From: Collinsella aerofaciens
Lineage (GTDB): Bacteria > Actinomycetota > Coriobacteriia > Coriobacteriales > Coriobacteriaceae
DNA: 48,030 bases
Assembly: GCF_028209885.1 (NCBI RefSeq)
Contig: NZ_JAQLEM010000018.1
Coordinates: 1-48,030, forward strand
Reading direction: 5' to 3'
Position numbers and translations under genes: made by a program. Positions 34,112 through 42,790 of the stretch are shown here, piece by piece. The notes below the pieces were generated by a model that did not search any database, was not told where the DNA came from, and saw only the letters and a list, made by a program, of their open reading frames with translations. Positions within the stretch are counted from its first letter, which is position 1, and each line of letters begins with the position of its first letter.

Positions 34112-36580
34112 CTACTCCACCGGCTTGAAGATGGTGGCCTGGCCAAAGACGCTGCGGATGAGGGCCTTGGCCTCGTCCTCGGTCTGCGGGATGCTCGGGG
34201 CTGCGCCCTGATGGCCGAAGGGGCTGCCAGCACCGGGATTGGATTCCCAGGGAGCGGCGGGGACGTCGTCGTTTGCAGAGGCTGCGGGTGCCACAGCAGC
34301 GGCCTTGGTCGCGGACGCCGCACCCGGCACGTCGAACGGGGGCAGATCGTCCCCGCCGGCATCGGCAGCAAAACCACCGACCATAGCATCGTCGTAGGGC
34401 ACCTGCTCGGATTCCCATGGCGCAGCCTGCGCAGGCGGCTGAGCCATGGGGACGGACGCGCGCTCGGGCGCTCGGGGCGCGGGCTCGGTCGGGAGCTTGC
34501 CCGTGGCAGGAGCACCGGCAGGGTTGTCGGAGCGCAGCCAAGGGGCCTTGGCCAGGTCGGATGACTTGGGCGCAGGCGCGGCAGCGGACTTGGGCGCGGG
34601 GATCGGAGCAGCCGGTTTGGGCGCAGCGGGTTCAGGCGCCGACGGGGTCGGTGCCGCTACCGGCGCCGCTTTTGGCTGCGTCGCGCTGGCGCTCGAGGAT
34701 GCAGGGGGCACCGAGGACACGGGTTGCGGGTCCGCAGATACCGCAGCCCGTGCAGATGGAGAATGCTCCTCATGTTGAGGAGCCGGCGTGCCACCCCCAT
34801 CCAGGACATAGTCGACGGTGCGACGACCGAAAACCGCGCAGACCGTCGGCAGGACCACCGACTGCGTATCGGCGCGACCGAGCATCTTAATGGCAAAAGT
34901 CGAACCCGCGGGGAACGAGACCGTGAGCTTGGAGCCGTCGTCGGCCGTGGCGCGGGCGTTGAGCAAAAGCCCTGCGTAGGAAGCCTGACGCGCCTTGACG
35001 CGCTCGACAACCTCGGCCCATTTGCGCTGCAGCTCTCCGGCATCCTCGACCGCGGGCGTCTCGGCAGCACCGGCGGCGGCAACCTGGGCGGCATTGTTGG
35101 ACTGGGGCTTAGGTGCCGGAGCGGTGGCAGGCGCGGGGGCCGCAACGGGCTGAGGCGCAGGCGCTGCAGGCTTGGAGGCTGACACGGACGCAGAACGGGG
35201 CGCAGGCTGGGCAGTCGGAACAGCAGCTCCGCGGTCCCAAGGCATGCCACCCTGGCGCGCGGACGTAGCAGCAGGGGCAGCGGATGCCGCCGGAGCGGCA
35301 GCACGGGCGCCCGAAATGAGCGTCGGCTGTTGGGCAGCAGCGGGTACGGATGCTGCAGGCGCGGCGGCCTGAGCAGCAGCCACGCTCGCCGGCACGGCGC
35401 CGTTGGCAACCATGGCCTCCAGACGTGCCACGCGCTCGGCCAATGCCTCAATCGTTAAATCAGCCTCGGGACGCGCCAGACGCGTGCAGGCAATCTCGAG
35501 CACCAGGCGCACGTCGCTCGCGCCCCTCATCTCCAGTGCGGCATCGTCGAGCACCGTCAGCACGCGGGCCAGGCGGTCGGCAGGATGCTCGCCAAAGGCA
35601 GCAGCCTCGGCAGCAAGCGCCTCGGCCTGCTCCGAGCCGCCCTCAAACAGCTCGGCACGGGCACCGGCAACGCAGGCAACGTACACGTCACGCACATGCG
35701 CCACCAGGTCGCGCGTCAGCTCAAGCAGGTCATTGCCCTCCTCGACCTGCACACGAATCAGTCCATAGAGCTCGGCAACATCGCGATCGGCAATGGCGCG
35801 GGAAAACTCGCCCAGGATCTGGTCCGAAACCTCGCCCAAAAGCGAGCGGGCGTCGTCCGCATGCACAGAACCGTTGCCAAAGACGCTCAGCTGCTCCAGC
35901 GTGGACAGCGCGTCGCGCATGCCGCCCTTGGCATGGCGCGCCACGATAGCCAGCGCCTCGTCGTCGTAATCGAAGCCCTCCTGCTCGCACACGTATGCCA
36001 AGCGATACTCGATATCCTCGTTGCCGATGCGATGGAAATCGAAACGCTGGCAGCGCGAGAGGATGGTCTCCAGAATCTTTTGCGGGTCGGTGGTGCACAG
36101 CACAAAGATCACGTGCGCCGGCGGCTCCTCAAGCGTCTTGAGCAGCGCGTTGAACGCCGCCGTCGTGAGCATGTGGACCTCGTCGATGATATAGATCTTG
36201 TACTTGCCGCGCACCGGGGCAAAGTTGACGGAGTTGATGATCTCCTCGCGCACGTTGTCCACGCCGGTACGGCTTGCGGCATCGAGCTCGTAGACATCCG
36301 GGTGGTTGCCCTCGGCGATGAGCTCGCACTCCTCGCAAGTACCGTCGGGCAAGCAGCCGCTTGCACCCTCGGCGCGCGCCGCCTCGGCATTGCGACACAG
36401 CAGTGCCTTGGCCAGAATGCGCGCCATGGTGGTCTTGCCCGTGCCGCGCGGTCCGCAGAATAGGTACGCGTGGGACAGGCGCCCCTCGGTGATGGCGTGC
36501 TCGAGCGTCGAGACGATATGCTGCTGGCCCACCACGGAGTCGAAGGTGAGCGGGCGATACTTTCGGTACAACGATTCCAT
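34112..36580 (-). CDS. dnaX: DNA polymerase III gamma/tau subunit
   Basis: An 822-residue clamp-loader ATPase. It starts MESLYRKYRPLTFDSVVGQ, has Walker A GPRGTGKTT near residue 47, a zinc module (CLPDGTCEEC), Walker B IIDEVHML, sensor motif SRC and the DnaX domain III to about 370. The remaining 450 residues are Ala/Pro-rich low complexity with one conserved-looking island (LQRKWAEVVERVKARQASYAG) near 515-590. The ATG at 36580 follows GGGGGAG. No A6G-type slippery site is seen, so only a full-length product is expected. Confidence 0.95.
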   Translation of the reverse strand: MESLYRKYRPLTFDSVVGQQHIVSTLEHAITEGRLSHAYLFCGPRGTGKTTMARILAKALLCRNAEAARAEGASGCLPDGTCEECELIAEGNHPDVYELDAASRTGVDNVREEIINSVNFAPVRGKYKIYIIDEVHMLTTAAFNALLKTLEEPPAHVIFVLCTTDPQKILETILSRCQRFDFHRIGNEDIEYRLAYVCEQEGFDYDDEALAIVARHAKGGMRDALSTLEQLSVFGNGSVHADDARSLLGEVSDQILGEFSRAIADRDVAELYGLIRVQVEEGNDLLELTRDLVAHVRDVYVACVAGARAELFEGGSEQAEALAAEAAAFGEHPADRLARVLTVLDDAALEMRGASDVRLVLEIACTRLARPEADLTIEALAERVARLEAMVANGAVPASVAAAQAAAPAASVPAAAQQPTLISGARAAAPAASAAPAATSARQGGMPWDRGAAVPTAQPAPRSASVSASKPAAPAPQPVAAPAPATAPAPKPQSNNAAQVAAAGAAETPAVEDAGELQRKWAEVVERVKARQASYAGLLLNARATADDGSKLTVSFPAGSTFAIKMLGRADTQSVVLPTVCAVFGRRTVDYVLDGGGTPAPQHEEHSPSARAAVSADPQPVSSVPPASSSASATQPKAAPVAAPTPSAPEPAAPKPAAPIPAPKSAAAPAPKSSDLAKAPWLRSDNPAGAPATGKLPTEPAPRAPERASVPMAQPPAQAAPWESEQVPYDDAMVGGFAADAGGDDLPPFDVPGAASATKAAAVAPAASANDDVPAAPWESNPGAGSPFGHQGAAPSIPQTEDEAKALIRSVFGQATIFKPVE

Positions 36581-36695
36581 GGGTGCTCCCCCGGGTATAC
36601 TGAGTCTTGTTGCCGCGACGGCCATGCGGTCGCACGGCATACTGCATTCATAATAACCCGTACGGCGAGCCCGCCGCGATAGGAGTCCAAAGAGC

Positions 36696-37412
36696 ATGGC
36701 AGACGCAGAGAGCAACCTCGTTCCCTCCGAAGCAGCCGACCAGGTCGAGGTCGCGCTCGAGGAGCAGGCCGCAGCCGACGACGGCATCCTGTACCTCAAC
36801 GAGTACCAGTACGAAAACGACCTGGTCACCGACTTTGCGCGCCTGGTCGCCTCGCCCAGGCGCCGTGGCTCGCTGTATGTCGCCGCCGCGATTGCCGCGC
36901 TCATCGGCATCGGCATGCTGGTGGCCGGCGGCAACTGGATCAAGTTTGGCGTCGTGCTGATCGTATTCGGCGCCTTTTTGGCCTGGTGGAGCAAAAACCT
37001 GCACCACACCCTCGCCGGCGACTTTATCGACGCCGTCGAGGCCGACGAGTCCATGGGTGGCCGCTATCGCCGCGTCGCCGCCAACGAAGACGGCCTGATG
37101 GTTTGGGGCAAGAGCGGCAAGTCGCAGTTCTTCCCGTTTGACAAGCTCGACCACGTGCTCGACGGCGAGCGCATCTTTGTGGCCATGTTCGCCGACCAGG
37201 GCGTGACGATCCCCAAGGACACCTTCGTCCGTGGCGATGCCGAACAGTTCGGCCCCTTCCTTAAGGCGCGCATCAACAAAAAACTCCGCATCGAGACCAA
37301 GAAGAAGAAAATGAAGGCCGAGAAGGCCGCCGCCGAGGCCAAGCAGAGCGACAAGCCCCAGGAGGCCAAGGGCAGGCAGCGCAAGCAGAAGAAGAACAAG
37401 AAGAAGCGCTAA
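36696..37412 (+). CDS. YcxB-like membrane protein
   Basis: A 238-residue protein with two adjacent membrane helices at about 60-97, a following soluble beta domain (RRVAANEDGLMVWGKSGKSQFFPFDKLD) like YcxB proteins, and a highly basic Lys-rich tail (about 200-238). Function is unknown in the family. It is divergent from dnaX with about 115 bases between. A GGAG site lies 11 bases from the ATG. Confidence 0.7.
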   Translation: MADAESNLVPSEAADQVEVALEEQAAADDGILYLNEYQYENDLVTDFARLVASPRRRGSLYVAAAIAALIGIGMLVAGGNWIKFGVVLIVFGAFLAWWSKNLHHTLAGDFIDAVEADESMGGRYRRVAANEDGLMVWGKSGKSQFFPFDKLDHVLDGERIFVAMFADQGVTIPKDTFVRGDAEQFGPFLKARINKKLRIETKKKKMKAEKAAAEAKQSDKPQEAKGRQRKQKKNKKKR

Positions 37413-37556
37413 GGCCAAGCCAGACAGGCAGCCTCGCATCCCGCTATCCTCCCCATGCACCCGAGCGTGCTACACTAGCAGCATCTATGCCACCGCGAAC
37501 GGCTCGGCTCCGCGCCCGCCACTCGCAAACGAACTTTAAACGCACGAGGGTTGGCC

Positions 37557-39410
37557 ATGCCGCTTTTCTCGCAACATACCGCCCGGTTCTCGCCGGACGT
37601 TCCTTTGGAGGGCACCAGCTCTCGCGAGCTGCTCAAGCGGTACCAGCCGCTCGAGACACTTGCGACCGGCGGTTTTGGCTCCATCGAGATCTGCCGCGAC
37701 ACGCACCTGCGCCGCCGCGTCGCCATTAAGCGCATCCCCCTTATCAACGGTGCCGGCATGCCCGCCAGCGACATCATGGATGTCCTGCGCGAGGCGCACA
37801 CTGCCGCCATGCTTCAACATCCCAACATCGTGCAGGTCATCGACTTTACGCACGACACAGCCTATGCCTACCTGGTTATGGAGTATGTCGATGGCATGTC
37901 GCTTGCCGAGTTTTTGCACCGCGTGGACGGCCACTCACTTACCTTTGGCGAGGCCGCGGCCATTGCCGATGCCCTGGGCCAGGCGCTCACCTTCGCCCAT
38001 AGCAATGGCGTACTCCACCTGGACATTAAGCCCGCCAACGTGCTCATCGACCACTCGGGCAATGTAAAGCTCACCGACTTTGGCATGGCGCGACTGTCGT
38101 CCGCCGGTGGCTTTGGCTGCTCGCGCGGCGGCACCATCGGCTACATGCCGCCCGAGCAGCTCGATATCGAGACCGGCACGGTCGATGAGCGCGCCGATGT
38201 CTTTGCCCTCGCCTGTGTAATCTATGAGGGCCTGTGCGGCAGCGCTCCCTTTATGGCGGCCACGCCCGCCGACTCGCTCGACCGCATCATCGGCGGCGCC
38301 ACCTATCCCAGCGAGCTGATACCACACTTTCCCCCGGGAGCCGAGGCCGCGCTCATGAGCGCGCTCTCCCCCATGCCGCAGGACCGCCCCAACAGCATCG
38401 AGGCATTTTGCGACCAGCTCCTTGCCGGTCTGGGCAGCGTGCGCGAGGGCCGTCGCAGCCTGGAGCAAATGGTTGGCAAGCTTTCGGATGACGAGCAGGA
38501 GCTCGACGGTATCGAGCCGTCGCACTACGAGGACGACGCCATCGAGGTCGACCCCGCACTCGGCTGGGCGGGCACGCGCTGGAGCCATGCGCGCGACTAC
38601 ACCATGCGCATTATCTCGGCGCTAACGTGCGGCACCTTTAGCTTTTTGCTGATGCAAACGGCCGGGGTCGCGGCGCTTCCCGGCCTGGTCATTGCGGCTA
38701 TCGCAATCGGAGCGGCGGCTGGCCTGGCCCCCCAGATTGGCTCGGCCATCTCGGCTGTGGGCTTTTTGGTGCTCATGGCCAACGCCACCATGCAGGCGCA
38801 GGGCATCCTGTCGATGTTGCCCGTCGCGGTGATCTTTGCCGCCGCCATGTCCGGTTGGTGGATCGCCTGGGGTCGCACCGAGGCTGCCGCGAGCGCCGCA
38901 CTCACCTGTGCACTCGCGCTTGGCTGTCTGACCGGCAATACCTTCCTAGCAGCTGGGGTCGCCGCCGGCGTCGCGTCATTTTGGCTCGGCCCGGCAAGCG
39001 CCGCCGCGGCAACGGGCATGGGCGCGCTTTTTGCCCGTCTGGCCACGGTCGCGCTTTCAGCCGGAGGCGTGCTGGGGCTCGGTAACGTTGCTGCAGCGCT
39101 GGGAGACCCGCTCCTTTGGGCTGCCTTTGTGCTGGTCGCGGCAACTGCCGCGGCGTCATCTGCGCTGCTCAATGTCCATGCCAAGCGTGCCGATCAGGGC
39201 TCAAACCTTGCCGCAATCGCCGCCATCGCTGTCACCGGCATCGGCTGCGCAGCGGCGTCCTGTCTTGCACACCATATGGAAATTGCCAGCCTTGCAGCCG
39301 CGGTCATCGCCAAGGCGGCGGTTGCGGGAATCCTATCCTCTATAATCGTTGGGATATGCCTATATTTGCTCGGATACCAAAGAACCTATACGGAGAGTGA
39401 TCTTTCGTGA
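37557..39410 (+). CDS. Ser/Thr protein kinase with polytopic C-terminus
   Basis: A 617-residue protein. The kinase domain (about 25-290) has TGGFGSIE, catalytic K58 (VAIKR), HLDIKPANV (H154, D156) and DFG D174; the usual HRD arginine is Leu, so it is a non-RD kinase. Residues 350-610 hold about eight to ten hydrophobic helices, no PASTA repeats. The ATG at 37557 is preferred to the TTG two codons earlier because of GAGGG 7 bases upstream. It opens the cell-wall signalling operon and overlaps the next gene (GTGA). It resembles in layout the frameshifted kinase at 29485-31198. Confidence 0.88.
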   Translation: MPLFSQHTARFSPDVPLEGTSSRELLKRYQPLETLATGGFGSIEICRDTHLRRRVAIKRIPLINGAGMPASDIMDVLREAHTAAMLQHPNIVQVIDFTHDTAYAYLVMEYVDGMSLAEFLHRVDGHSLTFGEAAAIADALGQALTFAHSNGVLHLDIKPANVLIDHSGNVKLTDFGMARLSSAGGFGCSRGGTIGYMPPEQLDIETGTVDERADVFALACVIYEGLCGSAPFMAATPADSLDRIIGGATYPSELIPHFPPGAEAALMSALSPMPQDRPNSIEAFCDQLLAGLGSVREGRRSLEQMVGKLSDDEQELDGIEPSHYEDDAIEVDPALGWAGTRWSHARDYTMRIISALTCGTFSFLLMQTAGVAALPGLVIAAIAIGAAAGLAPQIGSAISAVGFLVLMANATMQAQGILSMLPVAVIFAAAMSGWWIAWGRTEAAASAALTCALALGCLTGNTFLAAGVAAGVASFWLGPASAAAATGMGALFARLATVALSAGGVLGLGNVAAALGDPLLWAAFVLVAATAAASSALLNVHAKRADQGSNLAAIAAIAVTGIGCAAASCLAHHMEIASLAAAVIAKAAVAGILSSIIVGICLYLLGYQRTYTESDLS

Positions 39411-40420
39411 ACTTCCTGAACATCTTCGAGGACCACGTGGCCGGCATCTTCGGTGCCACCCGTGCCCCGTTCTCCTTTAAGAAGCTTGCCAAGCAGGCCG
39501 CTCGCGACATGGAGGATCAGACTCTGGTGATCAACGGCGTCAACACGGCGCCGGCACTCTATACCATCCTTATCGCCGCCGACGACGATCCCATGCTCGC
39601 CCCGTTCTACCCCGAGCTTTCGCGCGAGGTCCGCGAGTTCGTGAAGGCGCAGGCCGAAAAGCGCCGCTATGTCTTTGTCGGCGAGCCCCTCGTGCGCTTT
39701 ATGATCGATCCGCAGCTGCGCGCCGGCAAGTTCTCGGTCTTTGCCGAGAACGTCGATGCCCCCACGCTCGGCCGCCTGTACGAAGAAGAGCGCGCCTATC
39801 AGAACGGCCTGGGCCAGAACAACTCCGCGGCAAGCCGTGCCGCCAGCGCCCCGCGCGCCGGCCAGCAGCAGTTTGCCGCCCCGCAGCAGCAGCGCCCCGC
39901 CGCCATGCCCCAGCAGCAGCCGACGCCTCGCGCCGCCGCTCCCGACCCGCTTGCCGTGGCAGACCCCTTCGCGCCTAGCGTCCCCGACCCCGCCGCCGCA
40001 CCCATCCCGGTGCCGCAGACCGTCTCGCGCGACGCGCTTGCCGGCATGGGCGGAGCCGCCGCGACCGGTGCCGCCGTGGGCCTAGGTGCCGCAGCCGGCA
40101 TCGCCTCCAACATGGCGAGCACTCGCGCCCCGCAGCGCCCGCTCGCCCAGCTCGTCGACGTCGTGAGCGGCGAGAGCCATAGCATCACCTCCGCACAGGT
40201 GACCATCGGTCGCGAGCGCTCGGTTTCCGACATTGCCCTGCGCGACCCCAACGTGTCGCGCCGCCACGCCCAGCTCACCTTTACGGGCTCGGATTGGTCG
40301 ATCGAGGACCTCAATTCCACCAACGGCACGCTCGTCAACAACCGCCGCATTACGCGCTGCCCGCTGCGCAACGGCGATTTGCTGACGTTTGGCCTGAGCA
40401 CCTTTGAATTTAGGGGATAG
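39407..40420 (+). CDS. DUF3662-FHA protein (FhaA-like)
   Basis: A 337-residue protein with an N-terminal DUF3662 domain (about 1-125, starting MNFLNIFEDHVAGIFGATR), a Gln/Ala/Pro-rich linker (about 135-250) and a C-terminal FHA domain (about 255-337) with VSRRHAQL and DLNSTNGTLVNN. In mycobacteria FhaA sits in the same gene order and binds phosphorylated partners in cell-wall synthesis. The GTG start overlaps the kinase stop codon by 4 bases. Confidence 0.92.
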   Translation: MNFLNIFEDHVAGIFGATRAPFSFKKLAKQAARDMEDQTLVINGVNTAPALYTILIAADDDPMLAPFYPELSREVREFVKAQAEKRRYVFVGEPLVRFMIDPQLRAGKFSVFAENVDAPTLGRLYEEERAYQNGLGQNNSAASRAASAPRAGQQQFAAPQQQRPAAMPQQQPTPRAAAPDPLAVADPFAPSVPDPAAAPIPVPQTVSRDALAGMGGAAATGAAVGLGAAAGIASNMASTRAPQRPLAQLVDVVSGESHSITSAQVTIGRERSVSDIALRDPNVSRRHAQLTFTGSDWSIEDLNSTNGTLVNNRRITRCPLRNGDLLTFGLSTFEFRG

Positions 40421-40426
40421 TCGCTT

Positions 40427-40843
40427 ATGAACATCGATATCGTCCTTTTTGCAGGCCGCATCGTCCTGGTCGCCCTGCTCTATATCTTCCTGTTCGCCGT
40501 CATGAAGACCGGCGTGGGACTCGTGCGCGGGCAGCGCCGTGACTCGGCTATCTGGACGATTGATGTGGACAAGGGTCCGCGCGGCATCCGCGGCATCCAC
40601 GTAGACATGCTCGGCCCCGTCATCGTCGGCCGCTCGCCATCTTCGGACATCTGCATCAACGAGCCGTTTGTCTCGGCCTCGCATGCGCGCTTTTCGCTGC
40701 AGGGCCCGGCGCTCATCATCGAGGACCTCAACTCGCTTAACGGCACGCTCGTCAACGGCCGCCAGCTCGTGGAGCCCGCGACGCTGCGTGAGGGCGACGA
40801 AGTCCAGATTGGCGACGTGGTCATGAAGGTGAACCGTCGATGA
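40427..40843 (+). CDS. Membrane FHA protein (FhaB/FipA-like)
   Basis: A 138-residue protein with one N-terminal membrane helix (about 5-27) and a FHA domain (about 60-138; VIVGRSPSSD, VSASHARF, DLNSLNGTLVNG). It matches actinobacterial FhaB/FipA in size, anchor and position. Its stop overlaps the phosphatase start (ATGA), so the genes are translationally coupled. Confidence 0.92.
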   Translation: MNIDIVLFAGRIVLVALLYIFLFAVMKTGVGLVRGQRRDSAIWTIDVDKGPRGIRGIHVDMLGPVIVGRSPSSDICINEPFVSASHARFSLQGPALIIEDLNSLNGTLVNGRQLVEPATLREGDEVQIGDVVMKVNRR

Positions 40844-42774
40844 TCGACGAGGAGAACAAGTCCGCAACCATGACCGAGGCACCGGCTGCCGCCGTAGCTG
40901 CACCGGCCCACGCCGCTCCGGCAGACTCCACACCCGTGGAGCCCGAGGACACCGTGTTCTCCCTGCCTCTTTCGCATGTAACGCATGATATTTCAGATCT
41001 CGCCGATAACGAGGACGAAGAGGATGCCGTAGCGGCGCCCATCGGCGCACATGCTGCGGAACAGCCCACAGCGCCCGAAGCAACCCCGGCGCCGGCTCAC
41101 TTTGCAGAGCCCGTCGCCGCGGCAATCAACGAGAGCGCTGCGGTGTTTGCGGCACCCGAGCCCGCCGCGCCGGCGTTTCCCATAGCCCCGGCATCCGAGG
41201 TTGCGCCCGCGTCTACGCCGGCGCCCGAGGCGGGGACATCCCCCGAGGACGGCCCTGCACCCAAGACCCCGCAGCCTGCGCCCGCAAGCGAGTCCGATGC
41301 CGTGGCCGAGCCCGCCGCCCAGTCGCAAAACACGCCCGCGCCGTCGCACTTTGCGACGCCCGAGCCTATAGACGTCAGCCCGCAAGATGACGAGTCGACC
41401 GCCCGCGTGTCCGAGGAGCCCGACTCCCCGGACACCGGCGATTCCGAATCAAACGCCGAGACCGACACCGTCTCTCCCGGTGACACAGCCGAAATCGACG
41501 TTGCCGCCGTTGAGGCCAAACTCAAAGACCCCGGCTCGACCATGAGCTTTGAACCCCTAACCGAGGAGCGCATCGAGACCGACTCGACCTATGATGCCGG
41601 CACCACCACGCAACTCATGTGGGGCGCCCGCTCCGACGTTGGCTGTGTGCGCCCGCACAATGAGGATTCCTACCTGGTGCAGTCGCCGCTCTTTTGCGTA
41701 TGCGACGGCATGGGTGGTCACGCCGCCGGCGAGGTAGCCTCTTCTATCGCCGTCGAGACTATAGCCAAGACGGCCCCACAGTCCGCCGACGCAGCACGCC
41801 TGGCCGCATCCGTCGAGGCAGCCAACGCCGCCGTAATCGAGGCGGCCCTGAACGGCCTGGGCAAGCCCGGCATGGGCTGCACAGCCACCTGCGCCTACAT
41901 CGAAAACGACACGCTCGCCATCGCCCACGTGGGCGACTCTCGCGCCTATCTGCTCCACGAGGGCACGCTCATCCGCGTGACCCGCGACCACTCCTACGTG
42001 GAGGAGCTCGTGGACGCCGGCGAGATCACGGCAGACGAGGCTCGCGTCCACCCCAACCGTTCGGTCATCACCCGCGCGCTGGGCTCGGACCCCGCCATGT
42101 ATGCCGACCACTTCACTCTGCATATCGAGGAAGGCGACCGCCTGATCCTGTGCTCCGACGGCCTCTCGAGCATGATTCCCGATAGCGATATCGAGAACAT
42201 CGCCACGCAGTCCTCAACCGCGCAAATCTGCGTCGACAACCTAGTGGACGCGGCGCTTGCCGCCGGCGGCCACGACAACGTAACCGTAGTAGTCGTTGAC
42301 CTGGTTGACGATGGCGTTATGCGCGAGGCGCAACGCGTGCGTCGCCGCAATGTTACTATCGCCGCCATCCTGGCCCTCGTCTTTGTGCTAGCAGCTGGCA
42401 TCTGGGCCTACACGGGTGTCACCGGCTCGTACTACCTGGGTACCTACCAGGGCAATGTCGCCGTCTGGCGCGGCCTGCCCGGCAAGCCACTCGGACTCAA
42501 GCTCCACTGGCTCGAAAGCGAAACCAGCATCAAGCTGTCCGACCTGCCCGAAGACACGCAAAACCGCCTCAAGGCGGGCATTCCGCAAACAAGTGTCGAC
42601 GATGCGCAGGACACGATATCCAAGTACCGCCACCAGATCGACGAGGAGCAGACCCGCCAGGTGATCGACGCGCAAACGATTCGCGACAACACCAATCAGG
42701 GATCGACCTCCGAATCAGATTCCGAGAAAACCGCCGAACAGTCCGCCGAGGCCGAAGCCTCCGATAAGAATTAG
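40840..42774 (+). CDS. PP2C-type Ser/Thr phosphatase
   Basis: A 644-residue membrane phosphatase. A long Ala/Pro/acidic N-terminal extension (1-255) is unusual for Stp/PstP, whose catalytic domain normally begins near residue 5. The PP2C domain (about 260-495) has SDVGCVRPHNED, CDGMGGHAAGE (D289), VGDSRAYL and GGHDNVTVVVVD. A membrane helix lies at about 505-527, followed by a soluble tail ending in an acidic stretch. It should reverse phosphorylation by the operon's kinases. Confidence 0.93.
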   Translation: MIDEENKSATMTEAPAAAVAAPAHAAPADSTPVEPEDTVFSLPLSHVTHDISDLADNEDEEDAVAAPIGAHAAEQPTAPEATPAPAHFAEPVAAAINESAAVFAAPEPAAPAFPIAPASEVAPASTPAPEAGTSPEDGPAPKTPQPAPASESDAVAEPAAQSQNTPAPSHFATPEPIDVSPQDDESTARVSEEPDSPDTGDSESNAETDTVSPGDTAEIDVAAVEAKLKDPGSTMSFEPLTEERIETDSTYDAGTTTQLMWGARSDVGCVRPHNEDSYLVQSPLFCVCDGMGGHAAGEVASSIAVETIAKTAPQSADAARLAASVEAANAAVIEAALNGLGKPGMGCTATCAYIENDTLAIAHVGDSRAYLLHEGTLIRVTRDHSYVEELVDAGEITADEARVHPNRSVITRALGSDPAMYADHFTLHIEEGDRLILCSDGLSSMIPDSDIENIATQSSTAQICVDNLVDAALAAGGHDNVTVVVVDLVDDGVMREAQRVRRRNVTIAAILALVFVLAAGIWAYTGVTGSYYLGTYQGNVAVWRGLPGKPLGLKLHWLESETSIKLSDLPEDTQNRLKAGIPQTSVDDAQDTISKYRHQIDEEQTRQVIDAQTIRDNTNQGSTSESDSEKTAEQSAEAEASDKN

Positions 42775-42790
42775 AAAGGGAGTGCCGCTT

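Noticed and set aside
34112..35400. Programmed frameshift in dnaX giving a separate gamma subunit
   Set aside because: No A6G or similar slippery heptamer was found in the relevant part of the coding strand.
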